Source: Candidatus Endomicrobiellum devescovinae
GTDB lineage: Bacteria; Elusimicrobiota; Endomicrobiia; Endomicrobiales; Endomicrobiaceae
Reading direction: 5' to 3'
Length of the DNA stretch: 40,182 nt
NCBI GenBank assembly: GCA_031267795.1
Contig: JAIRYK010000012.1
Location: 1 to 40,182 of the forward strand
The position numbers and the translations under genes were made by a program. Every line of letters begins with the position of its first letter. Position 1 is the stretch's first letter. This document shows, piece by piece, positions 37,770 to 40,182 of this stretch. The notes under the pieces were generated by a model. That model had not been told where the DNA came from and searched no databases. It worked only from the letters and a program-made list of their open reading frames with translations.

Positions 37770-38792
37770 ATGAATATACTTGCTCTGGAAACATCTTGCG
37801 ATGAAACTTCCGCTTCAGTAGTTTCAAACGGAACAAAAGTAAAATCTATGGTTATTTCTTCTCAAATAAAAATACATGCCAAATATTTTGGCGTAGTTCC
37901 TGAACTTGCAAGTCGCGCCCACATAGAAAATATCAATCCTGTAATAGTGGAAACTTTAAAAAAAGCTGGAATATCTTTTTCCGATTTTTCAAAAAAAATA
38001 GATGCGATAGCTGTTACAGTAGGTCCAGGGCTTGCAGGTGCTTTACTTGTAGGCACAATAGCAGCAAAAGCAATGGCAAGCATTTACAAAAAACCTTTGA
38101 TACCAGTCAACCATTTGGAAGGGCATTTATACTCTGCTTTTATTGAAAATAAATCAATAAAACCTCCTTTTTTAAGCGTAATAATATCAGGAGGGCATAC
38201 AGAGATTATAATAATTGAAGATTTTGGAAGATATAAAATACTCGGTGGCACTAGAGACGATGCCGCTGGAGAAGCTTTTGATAAAGCCGCAAAAATGTTG
38301 GGCTTAGAATATCTCGGTGGACCCGTAATAGACAAAAGAGCGGAAAAAGGAAACTCTACTGCAATTAATTTTACAAGACCTTATTTAAAGGGAAGTTGGG
38401 ATTTTTCTTTTTCTGGTATAAAAACGGCTCTTCTGAACTATTTGAAAGCTAACCCAGTAAAGACCGAACAGCATTTAAACGATATTTGCGCTTCTTTCAG
38501 ACAAGCCATAGCAGAAACACTTTGTTTTAAAGCTTTTGAAGGAGCAAAAAAATTTGATTTAAAACAAATAGCATTAGGAGGAGGTGTAAGCGCAAATTCT
38601 CTTATACGGAGTATGTTCATACAAGAAGGTAAGAAAAACAAAATAAAAATATTTATACCCTCGCTTATTTATTGCACAGATAATGCCACAATGATAGGCT
38701 GTGCGGCATATTTGAAACAGAAAAAATGTGGGCTGAATTATAATAATCTTCAACTAAAATCCAACCCTTCTCTACCTTTAGAAAACTGGTAA
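37770..38792 (+). CDS. tsaD: tRNA N6-adenosine threonylcarbamoyltransferase TsaD
   Basis: TsaD makes the t6A modification at position 37 of ANN-decoding tRNAs, with TsaB, TsaC and TsaE. The 340-residue protein has the ASKHA fold: LETSCDETSASVV, VGPGLAGALLVG, metal-binding His115 and His119 in NHLEGHLYSAF, SGGHTEI, DDAAGEAFDKAAKMLGL, and the C-terminal TDNATMIG aspartate. Length and motifs are normal. It ends the envC-ctpA run; tsaB, tsaC and tsaE are not in the window. Confidence 0.97.
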   Translation: MNILALETSCDETSASVVSNGTKVKSMVISSQIKIHAKYFGVVPELASRAHIENINPVIVETLKKAGISFSDFSKKIDAIAVTVGPGLAGALLVGTIAAKAMASIYKKPLIPVNHLEGHLYSAFIENKSIKPPFLSVIISGGHTEIIIIEDFGRYKILGGTRDDAAGEAFDKAAKMLGLEYLGGPVIDKRAEKGNSTAINFTRPYLKGSWDFSFSGIKTALLNYLKANPVKTEQHLNDICASFRQAIAETLCFKAFEGAKKFDLKQIALGGGVSANSLIRSMFIQEGKKNKIKIFIPSLIYCTDNATMIGCAAYLKQKKCGLNYNNLQLKSNPSLPLENW

Positions 38793-38835
38793 TAACTGTT
38801 GCATATAAATTTATTTTTAAGTGAGGACTTATATT

Positions 38836-40182
38836 GTGACTATCAACAAATTAGTTAAGTGGGGCAAAGAAAGTCAAGAATTTTTTGAAAAGGCAGAAGA
38901 TAACAGTGTAGTTTTAGATTTGGTTATATCTTTTGGATGCGCAAGCCAAACAGGAGAAGGGTTTGAAGAGTTAGTAAACACAATAAATAGTGAAAATATA
39001 AAAAGAAAAGTAAAAAAAGTTGTTATAACAGACACATCTTATCTTTATAGGCATGACAATCCTGAATTTTCTAAATATTCAGATCCAAATGTTCCTACGG
39101 AATGGTACTTGAAAAATAAAGAAGCTATTGAAAAGCTAGAAGTTGAAAAAGAAGTTAAGAGTTGGGCAGTAGGGTTAAATACGAAAGAGTTTAAGAAATG
39201 GCATGATAAGATAAGAAGAGATTTTGAAGGAGATGAAAATGGTGTGGGCATAGTATTAGAGTTTAGAGATAAAGTAATGCAAGCGTCTTCTGTAGCGGCT
39301 TATAAAAATAATACTGATGTCAGAGGTTGTATAGAATTTATGCTAGAAGAGACAGCTTATACGTGTGCTTTTTTAGATGGTTCTGCTTTGGTATATCCTT
39401 CAAATCTTGCGGCTCCAATAGAAAACACCATTGAAAGGTACAATGTAAATGTCAAACATGTAGATTATAAAACTTCTAAACAGTCCCAGAGAAATTCGCA
39501 TAACAGTAATATTAATATGGAGTCTGTTGATAAAGAGATTATATCTTTTATGAAGAAGGATGCTAAAAATGTAAATTTCTTTGTTATAGATAAACATGGC
39601 AGCCATATTTATAAGAATTATGCTTTAAATAGAATTGTTGGAAATACAAATGCTAAACGGTTAAATCCTAAAACTTGGGAAATCAGTTGTGAAGTTATGA
39701 GAACTGGCAAGCAAATTATTACAGAAGAACAATCTCTTGAAGGAAATGATTACTTGACTATTAAGTCACCATTAGTAATAAATAGTAAAGTAGAAGGAGT
39801 AATAGGATTGGCGGTAGATATAACAGATAAGAAAAAGAGAGAATATGCAGAAAAGAAGAAAGAAGAGTTAGAGAATAAGCTAAAGATGAAAGAAGAACTA
39901 TATAATGTAGCAAGATATGTAGCACACGATCTAGCGCAGCCTGTGAATGTATTAAAAGGATATTTAGATTTAAATAAAAGTTTAAAAGAAGAAGAAAAGA
40001 AAATATTTGGGGAAGTGGCAAGAAGCATAGAAAATATAACAGATAGATTGTTAATTAAGTATGGAGGAGTTAAAGATATAAAAGAAAAGTCATATATATT
40101 TGTGAAGTGGTGTTTAGATAAAGTAGTTAAACAAATAAGAGAGCAAAAAAAGGAAATAGAAATAAAAAGAGTGTTTAATAGA
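38836..40182 (+). CDS. Cyclodipeptide synthase-like domain fused to PAS and histidine kinase (3' end cut by window)
   Basis: The frame is open from GTG 38836 (GTGAGGA site eight bases upstream) through the window end: 449 codons without a stop. Residues 1-210 resemble tRNA-dependent cyclodipeptide synthases: VISFGCASQTGEG (candidate catalytic Ser32), KVVITDTSYLYRHDN, EWYLKNKEAI, then a helix FRDKVMQASSVAAYK and IEFMLEETAY...ALVYPSN (Glu172, Tyr187). The Tyr178 of AlbC appears to be Phe168. Residues 245-335 are a PAS domain ending VDITDKKKRE, followed by a coiled linker and an HisKA-like box YVAHDLAQPVNVLKGYL with His364. There is no signal peptide or membrane helix, so it is cytoplasmic. The ATPase domain would lie beyond the window. 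The CDPS assignment is from motif order only. The last 222 bases are strikingly cytosine-poor. Confidence 0.6.
   Translation, partial: MTINKLVKWGKESQEFFEKAEDNSVVLDLVISFGCASQTGEGFEELVNTINSENIKRKVKKVVITDTSYLYRHDNPEFSKYSDPNVPTEWYLKNKEAIEKLEVEKEVKSWAVGLNTKEFKKWHDKIRRDFEGDENGVGIVLEFRDKVMQASSVAAYKNNTDVRGCIEFMLEETAYTCAFLDGSALVYPSNLAAPIENTIERYNVNVKHVDYKTSKQSQRNSHNSNINMESVDKEIISFMKKDAKNVNFFVIDKHGSHIYKNYALNRIVGNTNAKRLNPKTWEISCEVMRTGKQIITEEQSLEGNDYLTIKSPLVINSKVEGVIGLAVDITDKKKREYAEKKKEELENKLKMKEELYNVARYVAHDLAQPVNVLKGYLDLNKSLKEEEKKIFGEVARSIENITDRLLIKYGGVKDIKEKSYIFVKWCLDKVVKQIREQKKEIEIKRVFNR

Noticed and set aside
39750-40028. Antisense frames rich in Leu, Ser and Phe over the hybrid kinase
   Set aside because: They are the complement of purine-rich Lys/Glu codons and have no start signals.

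Overview
The window is AT-rich bacterial DNA. It is densely packed, mostly plus-strand, and organised as long operons with many 1-20 base overlaps. The organism is a diderm: it encodes two PorV/UPF0164-type outer-membrane barrels, an O-antigen-ligase-like protein and an EnvC homologue. The combination of a compact AT-rich genome, two clearly broken genes, multiple PorV-type barrels and FlgD-like C-terminal domains suggests Elusimicrobiota, most likely the Endomicrobium group of termite-gut symbionts. That placement is inference from style and gene content; no rRNA gene is present to test it.

Layout. (1) 116-1231, minus strand: a cyclophilin and a DJ-1/PfpI protein ending at a perfect 16-bp terminator hairpin. 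(2) 1487-2556: a periplasmic type II asparaginase broken by a one-base deletion. (3) 2639-4843: an O-antigen-ligase-like membrane protein with TPRs, behind a good promoter. (4) 4883-10901: a complete F1Fo ATP synthase operon (atpB-E-F-H-A-G-D-C) with an unusually short c subunit and a short delta subunit. (5) 11038-16756: yebC-ruvC-ruvA-ruvB-queH-spoIID-queA, which covers Holliday-junction processing, queuosine synthesis and a SpoIID-type wall enzyme. (6) 16931-20242: an M50 protease, trpS, scpA and scpB. (7) 20351-32526: a continuous cluster with a transmembrane Hanks-type kinase carrying PEGA-like domains, two secreted proteins, a PorV barrel, a small secreted coiled-coil protein, an FHA/beta-propeller membrane protein (now a pseudogene), a transmembrane PP2C phosphatase, a stand-alone receiver and a barrel-TPR protein. 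(8) 32645-38792: glgA, then ftsX-like, envC-like, ctpA, an orphan and tsaD. (9) 38836 to the window end: an open-ended gene whose N-terminal third looks like a tRNA-dependent cyclodipeptide synthase, followed by PAS and histidine-kinase segments.

How they work together. Region 7 reads as one Ser/Thr phosphorylation module: kinase, phosphatase and phosphothreonine-binding FHA protein, each membrane-anchored with an extracytoplasmic part, co-transcribed with outer-membrane and secreted products. It probably couples envelope state to cytoplasmic phosphorylation, but its FHA member is broken here. Region 8 holds an FtsX-EnvC division pair with a degenerate LytM domain next to a C-terminal processing protease. 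Region 9 holds the most unusual protein in the window: an aminoacyl-tRNA-using enzyme fold fused to a sensor kinase. No tRNA, rRNA, CRISPR array, insertion sequence or phage gene was found. No gene-free stretch exceeds 300 bases.
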